This document shows, one piece after another, positions 24,301 to 35,605 of a stretch of 64,000 nt of DNA. Positions within the stretch are counted from its first letter, which is position 1. Every line of letters starts with the position of its first letter. The position numbers and the translations under genes are program-made. A model generated the notes under the pieces. The model was not told where the DNA came from. It was given only the letters and a program-made list of their open reading frames with translations, and made no database searches. Origin of the DNA: Corylus avellana (taxonomy: Eukaryota; Streptophyta; Magnoliopsida; Fagales; Betulaceae); NCBI RefSeq assembly GCF_901000735.1, contig NC_081550.1, positions 10,681,071 through 10,745,070 on the forward strand, read 5' to 3'.

Positions 24301-25891
24301 TCTACCTCGAGGAATTCTACGAGCTTTGTGAGTAAATTCTCACCTTGAATCTAAACTAATATTTTCGAGCATGAATATTTTGTTATGAACTGTACATTCT
24401 TACAATATCATAAGTGTTCTTGATTCATGTTACGAGCCCAATTTTATACGTATGACGATATGACTCATTGTGATCAATGTAACCACGTATGGGCAGGGTC
24501 GAACCTGTTCAAAAAACTAGTGGATGGCTTGCTATATGCATTATGGGGCGCCAAAAATGTACTTGATGTCTTTTTAGATGCGCAAACCCTATCGTGAATG
24601 AGTTAAGTACACAAATAGGTCATATCGAATGCAATTATGACTTCTTACATACATATATACTTATGTAATGCATGATTTTCTGCCTTATTTCAAAGATTAT
24701 GAACTATTGTATGTGAAGTTTTATGTTTGACTTGCATTAAAAGGGGTTCATAGCATTACCTTGTTTACGAGAGTTTACTATTCATTAATTAGTTGATTTA
24801 TGTTTTATGTGTTTCCACTTGTAAAACATGAAGCCTTGATGTATGTCTTTTAAGTAGTTAGGTATTACTGAGAATAAAAGAGGTTGGAATTGAATAATTA
24901 TTCTAATTCTTTAATTTGGAAGCAACTCTTATTTCATAATTGGATTGGAACTAAAATTACTAAAAAGCTTATTTGATTTCTACTTTTTTTTAAACTCAGA
25001 TTAAAAAAATAAAAACAAAAGAGGTTGAACATGTGGTGGCTGGACACCCACCGTAGTGGGCATTGGGGGTGGTGTGCCACCCCAAAGGACCTCGCTGTGG
25101 CCCTTTGCGCCAACCCCAATGTGAATCGGGTGCCTAGGCCACACTAGAATCTTACCGAGGGTGGTCTTGGCCACCCCCGATGGCCTTGGGGTGGCCGCGC
25201 CACCTCCAGAGGGCCTCGCCGGTCCACTACGAGGCCCTCTGGGGATGGCACTGCCACCCCAGGGCCTTCTATGAGTGGTCGGCTGGCCACATGATTTTTT
25301 GTTTTTATTTTTAAGTTTGAGAGAAAAGTTAAAAAAAAAATTAAGCTTTCTTTTTTTTTTTGGAAATCTTGTCCATTTCTTTAGGAAAAGCTATTAATTT
25401 AATATTTTAGAGGAATAACTATTTCTTTGTGTAATTGATTAGGGATTTCCATGGGAATAACTATTCATAGGAATAGACCCTTACCAAATAAAAGAATGAC
25501 TATTATATAAGAATAGTCATTTTATTTCATGGTTCTATTTTCCGCAAAACTAATGGACCCTTAATGCTTAGAAACGACTTAAATTTTATAATTTGAGAAA
25601 TTGTAAAATTGTAAAAAAGTTTGATATGAGTTGGGGTTTTAGAAGCTGTGTCCGAACAAGGCTCTTCGTATGGGCATTTTACCTCGTTAACCCTTTCTTT
25701 ATTTTTGTGCAATTTTTTGGATAGAGAAATTGGATATGATTTGGATTTGTGTATGTTGTTGCTTTTGAATAGCTTTTGTTGCTTTTAATGAGCTTTTGTG
25801 AGGGCAGGGGAGAGGAAGCCTTGGGAGGCTGACAACTGTCTTTAAGTACTTGACATTGGGCAAACATAAAAAGTAGGCTAGTGAAGCCTTT
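24301..25891. other. Intergenic with GC-rich palindromic insert
   Basis: No gene recognised. 25030-25290 is a GC-rich block with repeated GGTGGCC/GGCCACC and GAGGCCCTC words. It is flanked by AT-rich arms with AATTATTCTAATTC-type and GGAATAACTATTC-type words, which suggests a non-autonomous DNA transposon. Ends are not resolved. Confidence 0.4.
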
Positions 25892-26150
25892 GGCTGTGTT
25901 TGGCAATGGAATGGAATAAGGGAGTGGAACGGTAGTGTAGCAAGATTTGTTTGATATGAGAGAAAAAAGTAAGAATGTTTTGTATAAAAAAGTGAAAAAA
26001 ATTTGTTTTATAGTGATTTTTTTATTTGAATAGTAATAAAAAGTGATTGATGTGATATAAAAAGTAAGAATGTTGGAATTAATTTTAAGAAGAATTTTTT
26101 TTTTTTTTTTTTTTTTTTGGGTCCGGTTCGGCCCTTTGTCAAACACAGCC
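25892..26150. mobile_element. MITE with inverted ends GGCTGTGTTTGRCAA
   Basis: Left end GGCTGTGTTTGGCAA; reverse complement of the right end GGCTGTGTTTGACAA, one mismatch. The 259-bp interior is noncoding and contains a long T run (about 26096-26118). TIR sequence resembles Tourist-type elements and the MITE at 34275-34513, but no TTA flank is seen. Confidence 0.6.
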
Positions 26151-27037
26151 AGGGTCCATGACAGAAAGGATGATTTTTCTATTCTAATTGGGGAGGGGCC
26201 AGAAATTTAAGTGAAGGGCCAAGTATCAATTTTATTAATATTTTAAGAAAATTTTGTAATTATAAATATATATAAATATATTAACTACATATAGGGGAGC
26301 CATGGTCCATTCTAGTTTCGTTTGTCCAATACAAGGTGGGATTCTAATACACATGTGGGTGTTAAGGGCTGACAAAACAAGTACCTGACATGATCTGTTT
26401 ATGACCCGTTTATCCTATGCATGTTTTTTTATAATAAAGTTCATCTAAGTGTCAAAAAAATAGTTACATGCATATGATAAATGGGTACCTATTTTGCCAA
26501 ATGGGGGTGGTTTGACCACTTTCTTTGGCCAAATCAAGGGTGACTGTATCATCCTCCTCTAACCATTTGGCCATCCCCAAATTGTTGCGGATGTGGCCAA
26601 AATCATCTTGATTCCCATTTTTTTTTTTTAAAATAACATTATTTATATTTTTTTAATGATATTTTTGTTATTTGGGATACATTGTGAATTTTTGATAATT
26701 TAGGGGGCAAATTGATGTAATATTTAGTTCAAGAATGATATTATAAAATTGAGTGCTAGGTTTTTCCTTTTTGTTTTTATAGTCGTACATCATGCACTGT
26801 TTGTGCATGGAATAGCGAGAAAACATTCTCTGTTGGTGACGATGCTTTTTTGCTTTGCTATGTGCTCACGTGATCCTCAGTTCAACGCTTTCACTTTTTA
26901 ATTTTATATTGACAGTTACATTTATAATTTTATTTTTAAAATTTTTAATTAAAGGGGACACATGTCTCCCTTCCATTATAAATTCAACGGAGTGTGATTT
27001 ATTCGATAATGGTTTTGACCTTAGGAAGTAAATTGAT
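26151..27037. other. Intergenic, no gene seen
   Basis: AT-rich, with short inverted CCATTTGG-type words near 26500-26600. No supported gene. Confidence 0.5.
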
Positions 27038-27047
27038 AAAATTTAGG

Positions 27048-27427
27048 ATTAAATATCATTTTAGTATCCGGGTTTTAATGCTTTTATTTTTTCCACATGT
27101 GTTTCATTTTATATCATAGATGATACCTAGGTTATGACTAAATACAGAGATCGCACCTTCGTCCATATTCTGTTAATAAAACTAACAGATTTTCACCAAT
27201 TAGGCCCAAGGGCTTCAGCCACCCCCATTGGCCAAAAATGGAGGTGGTCGAACCACCCATAATTGCAAAAATGGGTGAAAATTCGTTAGTTTTATTAACA
27301 GAAGATAAATGGAGGTACAATTTCAGTATTTAGCCATAACCTCGGTATCATTTATGACACGAAAGGAAACCTAGGTGGGAAAAAATAAAGACGTTAAAAC
27401 CCAGGTGCCAAAAGATTATTTAACCCT
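27048..27427. mobile_element. Mutator-like foldback MITE, 10-bp TSD AAAATTTAGG
   Basis: A 380-bp element between perfect direct repeats AAAATTTAGG at 27038-27047 and 27428-27437. Ends are long imperfect inverted repeats: left ATTAAATATCATTTTAGTAT, right (reverse complement) AGGGTTAAATAATCTTTTGG, and the pairing continues through GGGTTTTAA. An inner inverted pair (CTGTTAATAAAACTAACAGA against its complement near 27285-27305) makes most of it able to fold back. A 9-10 bp duplication points to the Mutator superfamily. Noncoding. Confidence 0.8.
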
Positions 27428-27437
27428 AAAATTTAGG

Positions 27438-28345
27438 AACTTTTGAAGCATTTTTCCCTCTAACAATTGACCAACATCATTTTGGTATCCGTCTCTTAGT
27501 AAAAGATTTGATACCCCTACCATTTTTCTTGTATCTTTCCCGCTCTTAGAATTTGTTGTTCAAACCACACCGTACAAATCCTTCGACTGCTTGAAGTCTA
27601 CCGGTGGGTCGGTAAGGAAGTCACTTATAGAAGATGTTCGTGTGGGGAGTTGAAGTAGTTGAGCTTGTTGTCGTACAACTGGTCTGAGTATTTTATGTTT
27701 ACTTTGATCTTTTATGGTGAAGTGATTTCTTAAGTTTGACTATCTTGAAATAGTTTTACCTTTGATGTATTTAAAGGATTTCCACTTCGTCAACAAATCT
27801 TGTATCGTTGACGTGTGAATGATTTATCTCTTTTTGGTGGTTTTGAGATTATTATTGTTGCAGTATTTCATTTATTATATTTACTGCATATTGTGTTTTG
27901 GGCATTGGGGATGGGATCTTATCCCCTTTAAAGAATCTTGCCAAAATATGTATCTCAAGCGAAAATGCTATTTTTTTGCTCCTTTCAGTTGATTTGAAGC
28001 TTCTATATCCCTGTTCCATTGGCTCGCATCTTATGGAACCCTTTTTGCTGTAAAGGAAATACCAAAATACATTGACTTTGGTGTATTATATCTCACAGTC
28101 TTGGTTGTGACTCTTTTATCAATTGTATATGTATCTCTTAGTTTTTCCAGCTTTTCTTTTGTAGCTGGTCTGAAACTAAGCAATATTTGGGTGTCTTTTG
28201 TTGCACCCACAACTATCACCATGAGTAGCTAATGTTGGCAGCATTTCTGTTTGCTTCTTCCATCTTAATGATCATGCTCGGAGCATGAAATGGATTATTC
28301 CAATGGATAGTATACTTATTTTGGTCTTAATTTGGTTATTTGTAA
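27438..28345. other. Intergenic, no gene seen
   Basis: No domain or exon recognised on either strand. Confidence 0.45.
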
Positions 28346-29225
28346 TTTTTTTTTTTTTTTTAGGGAAATTCATTCTTATTCCATTGATAGAGTAGTCAAG
28401 AGCATAAGAGCTCTTTACAATCACAGAACAAAATAGTTCTGAAAGATCATAGCCGAAGCTAAAGGATTGCACGTCATAGATCAAAAACATACAGATCTTA
28501 AATTGAAATCTTATCTATGACGTTAAAGATCTGCAAACCCTACCCAATCTTTAGCTTATAGAACAGATATGCTCTAGCAGACTCCTTCCGAGGGCAAAGG
28601 TAGCACATTTCCTAGGCATGAGCAAAAGACCCACACCCAAACTATTCCCTTTTAGACCCGAAAGCTAGAAAATTATTCACGTCCTCAACCCAAAGGTTAG
28701 GACAACAAAACATACACGAAAATACAAGGAAAAAAAAAGACAAAGCAACTAAAACCCACAAACCAGCAGCACCATCAGAATGAGGAGTAGAGGGAAGCTA
28801 GCGGAAGATTCTGGCCGAAGCACAATAGACATAAAAAGCCCACAAGTACCAAAGGAAGGCTGCTGGAAGAATTTGGCCGGAGCGCAACAGACCACGCATT
28901 AGTGTGTGGTTACCCAAAAAAGAAGCCGAAGGTGCTGTCGAAAGCGGGCGCAGCCGGTGAGCGCGGTGGTGGGGCGCGTGTTGAGGTGGGTATGACGGAG
29001 GAAAGTAGATCGAGCTTTGAAAAGTCCAATCCAAGAGCCCAGTCAAAACCCGGAAAAAGACATGGCCGAAGACGGTGGATGGCATCGGAACTGAGTTTTT
29101 TAATAACAAAAGACCCCGCTGGGAGGGGAAGAAAAGCATGGAAGGTGGAGGGGAGGAGGGGGAGAGCAAAAGTTCTCTCCCTCCTCCTGATGGCGCTTTC
29201 CACTAGAGAGGAAACCCTAGCAGTT
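28346..29225 (-). mobile_element. Polyadenylated retroposed segment (non-LTR type)
   Basis: On the minus strand it starts near CTAGGGTTTCCTCTCTAG (about 29222) and ends in a run of 16 A (28346-28361 read as T). Flanks are alike: TTATTTGTAATTTT before, and CTATTTTGTAATTTT at about 29230-29244, which would be a target duplication with one indel. A GC-rich 5' part holds short overlapping open frames without a known domain. It could be a non-autonomous LINE derivative or a processed transcript. Confidence 0.5.
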
Positions 29226-30783
29226 TACTATTTTGTAATTTTCTTATTTTGTTTTAGATTTCTCCCTCATCTATATCAACTTATCCTCGGAAGCTTAACA
29301 ATTTTAGTGTCCAAGATGCGAATATTTTTGTACCGAATTTCGAGAAAATAAGGGAGTACTTCTCTAGAGCTACCACTCATGATGTACAACGTACATGGAT
29401 AGCTTCCATTAGAGATATATTTTTGAAGCACATTATCTAGTGCTAACTATATACGACATATTTCGAATATAACAGCACAACTACTATGGGCATGTTTGAG
29501 TGTGTATTTGAGAGGCCTAAAAATGTGTTTAATACTTTAAAAGTCCATTTGAAGAAAAAAGTAACAGTTTGGTAAAAAAAATTGAAAGCGCTTTTAAGGG
29601 TTCAAAAAGCCTAAAAATTGCTTTGACAAAAGCTTAAAAATGATGCTTGTGTAAAAAACACTTTTTGACTTAAAAACTTTATTTCTCAAACACAATTCAA
29701 AACATGCTCAAGTTCATTGTGACAGTTGACTAACATATGGTAAAAGTATATTTATTACATAAACAATTGCATCAAGTAAAACTAAGAGCATGTTTAAAAT
29801 TACGTCGGGAAGAAGAGTTTTTAAAGTCAAAAAGAGCTTTTTAGAATTTTTTTTTTTTTTTTTTTAATTTGTCCCAAAAGTGCTTTTTGACCATTTTTGA
29901 AAAAAAAAAAATCGAAAGTATTTTTAAAATTTTTTACCAAACATGCCAACTTTTTGTTTGACATAACTTTCTAGGTATTAAAAGTATTTTTTACCCTCTT
30001 TAACGTAATTTCAAACCCTATAAGTTTGTTTGGTAAAAAAAAAAAACACTTATTTTAGTTTTTGGCTCTAAAAAAGTTTAAAATTGCATTTTGAAAAAAA
30101 GTTTGAAAATGAGGTTTCTTTTTTAAAGTTCTTTCAGACTTTTTCTATAAACAAAAATTATATTTCCTAATTCAAACCCAAATAAACTCTAAAATCTAAT
30201 GCAGTTTGAAAACTATAGCCCATAGCTTGGTAAAATTAATTTGGTTGTACCTCCTTCAATTACCCCCACCCTGTCCCGGGGTTGCCTCCTTTCTTAACCA
30301 CTAAAAGGAAACAAAGCTATTTAAGAATGAAAGAAGGAAAAATGGCATTTATGATAAAAATTTACAAGACAAGCTTTGTTAAGGTTTAAAAGTTACGAAA
30401 TTTCTAGCATTGAGAAGATGCATGTTAGCTAACACTTCTACTGTTAAAAATGTCAAACTTCTAGAGAGAGAGAGAAAAAAAAAAGAAGGAATTCTTTACC
30501 TATAGGAAAAGAAGTGCAACTAGGAGTTTATCTACCAAAAAATAGGAAAAACTAAAAAAGCAATGCACCCGAGCCAAAAAGGTTAAAGTAAACAGAAGGT
30601 GCTGTAATTTGCTTACTGCGATTACAAGTAAGAATATTTTTACACTTCACAAACTCTCTAATTGAACACAACATTAATACAGACTAATAAGACAAACAAA
30701 CACAATAAAAAACAAGACAAACCAACATAAAGACAAACATAGTAACAACCGTAACTAACCAATTACATAAAGCTTCAGGAGAT

Positions 30784-32082
30784 TTATTTTTTAATAGAGA
30801 AGAAAGTTTGTAAGAAGGTGAGGATGAGCAGGGTAACAGCTGCTACTGTTGAAAGACCGGCCCATGGAGTGTTGAAATACCTGCGCACAAGTAGTGCTCG
30901 CCATCTAGGCAATCTCTTTTGACAATGTTTATTTAAGTCCCTGCAAAGATCTAAGTAATGGAAGCTCTTAACACAAGTGGTGTGGTAAAGCTTGTTGAAG
31001 AATTGGACCGCATCCTCTGGATTCAAGCAGATAGAAAGGATATTTCTTTCACGAAGTATCTCCACGTCCTTAGTAGTGTCAATGAGGTTGTCGAGGAGTA
31101 TGGCATAGGAAGTGATCGTATCATCGCCTTTGGGGTAGCATTGCTCAAAGCTGATGAGATTCTTGATAAATGTTTCTGTGATCTCATGAATTCTTATTTG
31201 AGGAATTTCGAGGATGCCATTTCTAAATTTTATGTCAAACATATTTGCAGACTTACTCTGTCTGAATTTGATTCCAGCTTCTAGGAGACGCGTAGCAGAA
31301 GGTACGGGTTCCCATCTGTATGGCATATTCGATCCAAATTCTTCTACTCCCATTGATGAAACCATCAATTTTTTAAACAAGTCAGGAATATGTTTGATGG
31401 CTTGAGGTGGATCAGATATCGTGAACGGGAATATGTTACGAAAGAATTCAATGGCAAGTTGAATTAGGGTCTCCCCGTGGCATCTATTGTGGCGGGTCAT
31501 TCTGAACAAACGCTCAAGTATCATCCAAGGTACTTGGTTTTCTAGCAATATCAAGTCATGGTCTAGAACTTCAAGCATACTAGGCGTGCGTAAAATAGGG
31601 TCATCTTCTACTCCCCTCTTCTCAGCATTCCTGAAGAATAGCTCAATAATAAAGCAACTATCAATTACCAAAATTTTCACGAATTCTTCTGAGCTATAAT
31701 TAAGCCATCCAGCATAACATTCACGAAACTTTCTCTCCGAAGCTTTGATGTAATTGATCATATCTGCCAGCATTGTATTTGGAGACTCTGATTTTTCGAG
31801 AAGGTTTTTTAAATATTTAGCTTTAATTATTTCTGTACCTTTCAAAAATTGGTTACCATGATGGAAAGGCCCAATCGAAAATGCGTCGGGGATATAAGCT
31901 TTTGGATTTTGCCTGTAGAGTGCGACTGGAGTTTTGAAGATGCAACAATTAGGTGACATGAACAAATGCTGGGACATCGTTTCTTCTATCGAAGATGCCA
32001 AGGGTCTAACATCAATTGTATGAGTTTCTTCTCCTTGAACTATATCCATATTTTGTTTTTCTTCCATCTTCTCTCTTGACAA
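30784..32082 (-). CDS. DUF247 (UPF0481) family protein
   Basis: An uninterrupted 432-codon frame, typical full length for the family and apparently intronless. Residues 1-20 are acidic and charged. About 25-145 form the first part of the domain, with CCIFKTPVALYRQNPKAYIP and DAFSIGPFHHG. The middle has VIDSCFIIELFFRN, then LEVLDHDLILLENQVPW, a core signature of DUF247. The later part has SATRLLEAGIKF, LEIPQIRIHE and NLISFEQCYP. The C-terminal 30 residues end in a hydrophobic helix (STVAAVTLLILTFLQTF) expected to anchor it in a membrane. Function is unknown for most members; some grass homologues act in pollen self-incompatibility, which cannot be assumed here. The start chosen is the ATG matching copies 1 and 2. 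A duplicated 5' segment places a 16-codon upstream frame just ahead of it. Confidence 0.93.
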   Translation of the reverse strand: MSREKMEEKQNMDIVQGEETHTIDVRPLASSIEETMSQHLFMSPNCCIFKTPVALYRQNPKAYIPDAFSIGPFHHGNQFLKGTEIIKAKYLKNLLEKSESPNTMLADMINYIKASERKFRECYAGWLNYSSEEFVKILVIDSCFIIELFFRNAEKRGVEDDPILRTPSMLEVLDHDLILLENQVPWMILERLFRMTRHNRCHGETLIQLAIEFFRNIFPFTISDPPQAIKHIPDLFKKLMVSSMGVEEFGSNMPYRWEPVPSATRLLEAGIKFRQSKSANMFDIKFRNGILEIPQIRIHEITETFIKNLISFEQCYPKGDDTITSYAILLDNLIDTTKDVEILRERNILSICLNPEDAVQFFNKLYHTTCVKSFHYLDLCRDLNKHCQKRLPRWRALLVRRYFNTPWAGLSTVAAVTLLILTFLQTFFSIKK

Positions 32083-32165
32083 GGGTTCAATAGTAATTGT
32101 ATGAGTTTCTTCTCATTGAACTGTATCCAAACTTTGTTTTTCTTCCATCTTCTCTTTTGACATCC
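32009..32165 (-). repeat. Tandem duplication at the DUF247 start
   Basis: About 80 bp covering the start codon and first codons is present twice: around 32009-32084 and around 32089-32165. Copies 1 and 2 have it once. The outer copy carries base changes (for example ATGTCAAAAGAG in place of the ATGTCAAGGG-type start). Confidence 0.8.
32113..32163 (-). CDS. Upstream ORF of 16 codons before DUF247 copy 3
   Basis: Starts at ATG 32163-32161 and encodes MSKEKMEEKQSLDTVQ, then TGA. It is the relic of the duplicated N-terminus, closed by a stop two residues after the point where the gene reads DIVQGEE. If transcription starts upstream of 32163, ribosomes would meet this ATG first. Confidence 0.6.
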   Translation of the reverse strand: MSKEKMEEKQSLDTVQ

Positions 32166-34274
32166 TAAAGTTGTTTCTTCGTGAATGACCAAAACAAAGG
32201 AGAAAAATAAAGAAAGGAAATACTTTAGGCACATTTCTCTTAAAAATGGATAGAGAAAAATATCAACTTATAAGAATATGAGAGTAACATTTTCCCAAAT
32301 AAGAGCATGAGTTTTTGAGACCAACAAAAATAAGGTTTTCTAAGCTCATGGTAGCCTATGGTATAGGGTCTATTTTGCCCTTAATATGAATGAGACGAAT
32401 GTATATATTGGCAATTATCTTCTTTATTTTTGAAATGAAAAATGCTTTGATTTTGTTAATAAAAAATAGGAGAAACTTTATTTAACTTCTTGAATTTTCA
32501 CCACTTTTGCAATTATTCTCCCAAAGTTCAGAAACTCTTAATTTAGTGTATCGAATTACTAATTTTTTGCAATGTCACCATTATGTTAGGTTTTTCTATT
32601 AAATCCTGTCAAAATTTTTAAAATACTCAATTTTCTTATTAAAAAAAGTTACAAATGGATAAAGTGTTGGTATTTTTGCAAATTTCATTAAATTCTTCCC
32701 AACACATGCATCTTTGTAATTTTTTTTTTTTTTTTTTCAAAAAACAAAATTCTAGCAATTTTGACACTCCTCCGTTATGATTTATCAGAAAAACCTAACT
32801 GTTGGGTGACATTACAAAAAATTAGAAGTTCAATACACTAAATTGAGAGATTTTGAATTTTGAGAGAGTAATTGTAAAAGTGATGAAAATTTAGAAGAGT
32901 TAAGTGAAGTTTCCGGTAAAAAATATGGCATGACTACTTTTAGTGGAACCAAATCAAAGCAAAAAAATACGTGGCATTAAAATCACATACCAAATATTAA
33001 TTGCAACTTCTTACCAGTTCCACTGCTCTTAGATATTGATGTTTTGGTTCCTATAGTGAAGTTCCAGCCTACCTTAAGGATATATCCTGCAAGAAAAGTT
33101 CATATAAACCCATCAAAAGAAATATCAAAATGCTTTTTGTTCTTTTTTTGCCTGTTAAAATTCTTTCTTCAGGAATGATCAAAAGAAAGAAAAAAAAGGA
33201 AAGGAACACAAAACAAAACAAAATAAAAGATAACTTTTAGCGCAATTCTCTTAAATCTTTGTTTTTGATTCGTAAACTGAAGTTCTAGGCTGCCTTCAAC
33301 ACCCTGCAAGAAAAGTTCATACTCTTTTCGCTCGTATTTAAATGAAATTATTATAAGTGGATTTTTCAGATAACGTAAGTTCTACATGCACTATAATCCA
33401 GTTTTAGACAACAAAATGAGTAACTCTTATCTGATTTAAAAGAAAAGAAAAATCACTTAGACTTTTGAATTGCTATGCATTTTGAGAAGGATTTCTTCAA
33501 ATTTCAAAAACTCACAATTTCACCCCCCCTAAACTTTTAATTTGATGCAATCATGATTAAATGACCTTTATTCTCAGGATTTTTTTTTTATTTTTTTTTT
33601 ATAAAATTCTAAATTTACCCTTGTGACACAGTTGTTTTTTTCAAAACAAAACAAAAATCAAGGGTATTTTGGTATTTTTGTCAATTTTTGTTAAAGTTAA
33701 CGCTGAAAGTTGACGGAAGGGGTCTTCTGTGAAGTTTATAAAAAATATAAAAAATAAATAAAATAAAAAAAGAAGGGAAAGATAAACTCTTAACAGGATT
33801 AAATAGCATAATAAACAGGGAGTTATAATATAGATATAGATGCTTAAACTAACGAAACATGTTTAATGAGTATAAAGAAAACTCCATATACAGGGTTTAT
33901 TTGCAAAGCACAAACGAGTGAGCTTCATAAATCATACTGATGCATATTGAAGATGAAAATAGAAATTAGATTCAGTGACGAACTTGGAGAAAAAACACTA
34001 TAGTCTATAGCCTTGAAAATAGATAAGGAGATAAAAGGATCCCCATACCTCAATCTTTGTTCCCAGGAAAGTAGGCAACTAAACTACCATAGTCATGAGT
34101 TGAGGTCCGTTTTGCAGTACAAGTTTGGAGCAAGTGCTCCCTTTTTATTGATGGAAATGGAAGTAGGGCCAACTATACCATGCATGTGCGAAACAGCTCA
34201 GCATATATATTAACAGGGGCTGAACTACTTACAGGGTTGGGGAAATTTTTTAAAACTCCATCAAAATACTATTA

Positions 34275-34513
34275 GGCTGTGTTTGCAAAGGACTCAAAAA
34301 AAAAAGAAAAAAAAGAAAAAAAAAAGACTATTATTCCTCTAAAAATCAACTTAAAAAATTCTTATTTTTTACATCATATCAATCATTTTTTTATAACTAT
34401 TCAAATAAATAAAAATTACAAAACAATTTATTTATTTATTTATTTTTTCACATCATTCAAATTTGTTACAGTTTCAGTCTACTTCATTTTTCAAGTTCTT
34501 TAGGAAACACACC
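34275..34513. mobile_element. Tourist-like MITE, TSD TTA
   Basis: Left end GGCTGTGTTTGCAAAGGACT; reverse complement of the right end GGGTGTGTTTCCTAAAGAAC. TTA flanks both sides (34272-34274, 34514-34516). It is longer than the copies in units 1 and 2 because of A-rich and ATTT expansions. Confidence 0.75.
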
Positions 34514-34990
34514 CTTAAGTCCCACTATTACCCCTTATATTTCACTTTTTATCCCTAAATTAGTATTTCACCCCCCTAAGTGTTCTTTTTTTTTTTGTTT
34601 TTTTGCTTATTATATTAGATTTATCCAGTAGGGACAAGTGAAAAACAATTGTCTTTCGCTTATTATATTTGAATCAGACTGCAATTTTTCACACTGCATA
34701 AGCTGCACTTCTTTGTATAGTGTGAAAAAACTTGTGAAAAATGTAACTTGAAGACTACTTGTTTATTTTATTTTTTTACCAATAATAGTAAAATGGCTAG
34801 TTAAGAAGATAAAAGCTAATTTTTCACACCTTTCCTATTTTAGGGGCAAATTTATCACAAGGGTTGGGGCTTAAGTTCCCCAAAAATTTAAACATTCATC
34901 TATAATTATATTTTTTTTATGAGGTAGAACCTTAAAAATTAGGGTTTTTTTTTCCTCACTCAAATTTCTGATTCCGTCTATATATATAAT

Positions 34991-35004
34991 GTGTCCATTG
35001 ACCT
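34991..35004. repeat. Left target-site duplication of the SINE
   Basis: GTGTCCATTGACCT, repeated exactly at 35108-35121. Confidence 0.9.
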
Positions 35005-35107
35005 GTCCTAAAGGGGTAGATCAATCGGCTAGGACCAACGCATTATGAAGCGGAGGTCAAGTTTGAATCTCCTCTTGTGTGGACATATTAAAAAAAAAAA
35101 AAAAAAA
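35005..35107 (+). mobile_element. tRNA-derived SINE with 14-bp TSD
   Basis: About 103 bp including a terminal A run of 18 (35090-35107). An A-box-like TAGATCAATCGGCTAGGACC and a B-box-like GTTTGAATCTCC are spaced as in tRNA genes, so it would be read by RNA polymerase III. The exact 14-bp direct repeat and A tail are the footprint of LINE-driven insertion. The site is empty in units 1 and 2. Confidence 0.85.
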
Positions 35108-35239
35108 GTGTCCATTGACCTTAAGTAAAACAGTAAGTCAAGTTTGAGTAATATTATAGGCCCAAGATGTTAAGATAATAGCCCAAAACCGACTTTCCAT
35201 CTGAATCTTTGCATCGCTATTGATGCAATATGTTAGCGT

Positions 35240-35605
35240 TCTAACATAGGAAAATGCAAGTGGTGCCAATTACCATAGGAAAATGCATACAATATTATTA
35301 ACATAGGAAAATGCATACAATATTATTAACATGTACATCGGAAAATACAAGTGGTGCAAGTGGTGCCAATTACCATAGGAAAATGCATACAATATTAACA
35401 TAGGAAAACGCAAGTGGTGCCAATTACCATAGGAAAATGCATACAATATTAACATAGGAAAACGCAAGTGGTGCCAATTACCATAGGAAAATGCATACAA
35501 TATTATTAACATAGGAAATGCAAGTGGTGCAAGTGGTGCCAATTACCATAGGAAAATGCATACAATATTAACATAGGAAAATGCAAGTGGCCGGTGCCAA
35601 TTACC
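35240..35605. repeat. Expanded minisatellite in DUF247 unit 3
   Basis: About six to seven copies of a unit of roughly 55-70 bp with AACATAGGAAAATGCAAGTG, GTGCCAATTACCATAGG and GCATACAATATT. A 90-codon open frame on the minus strand through it is only a product of the repeat. Units 1 and 2 have two copies. Confidence 0.9.

Noticed and set aside
25679..26146. 155-codon minus-strand frame
   Set aside because: Runs through a MITE and a long T tract; low-complexity K/I/F-rich product.
28798..29351. Three overlapping frames of 97-149 codons
   Set aside because: Frames on both strands over a GC-rich retroposed segment; none has a recognisable domain, and one starts only at a non-ATG codon.
34996..35090. 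tRNA gene
   Set aside because: Boxes are tRNA-like but there is no cloverleaf end, and the A tail with 14-bp target duplication shows a SINE.
35270..35542. 90-codon minus-strand protein with internal repeats
   Set aside because: Direct product of the minisatellite; absent where the repeat has two units.
35240..35605. CRISPR-like array
   Set aside because: Units are contiguous tandem repeats without unique spacers, in plant nuclear DNA.
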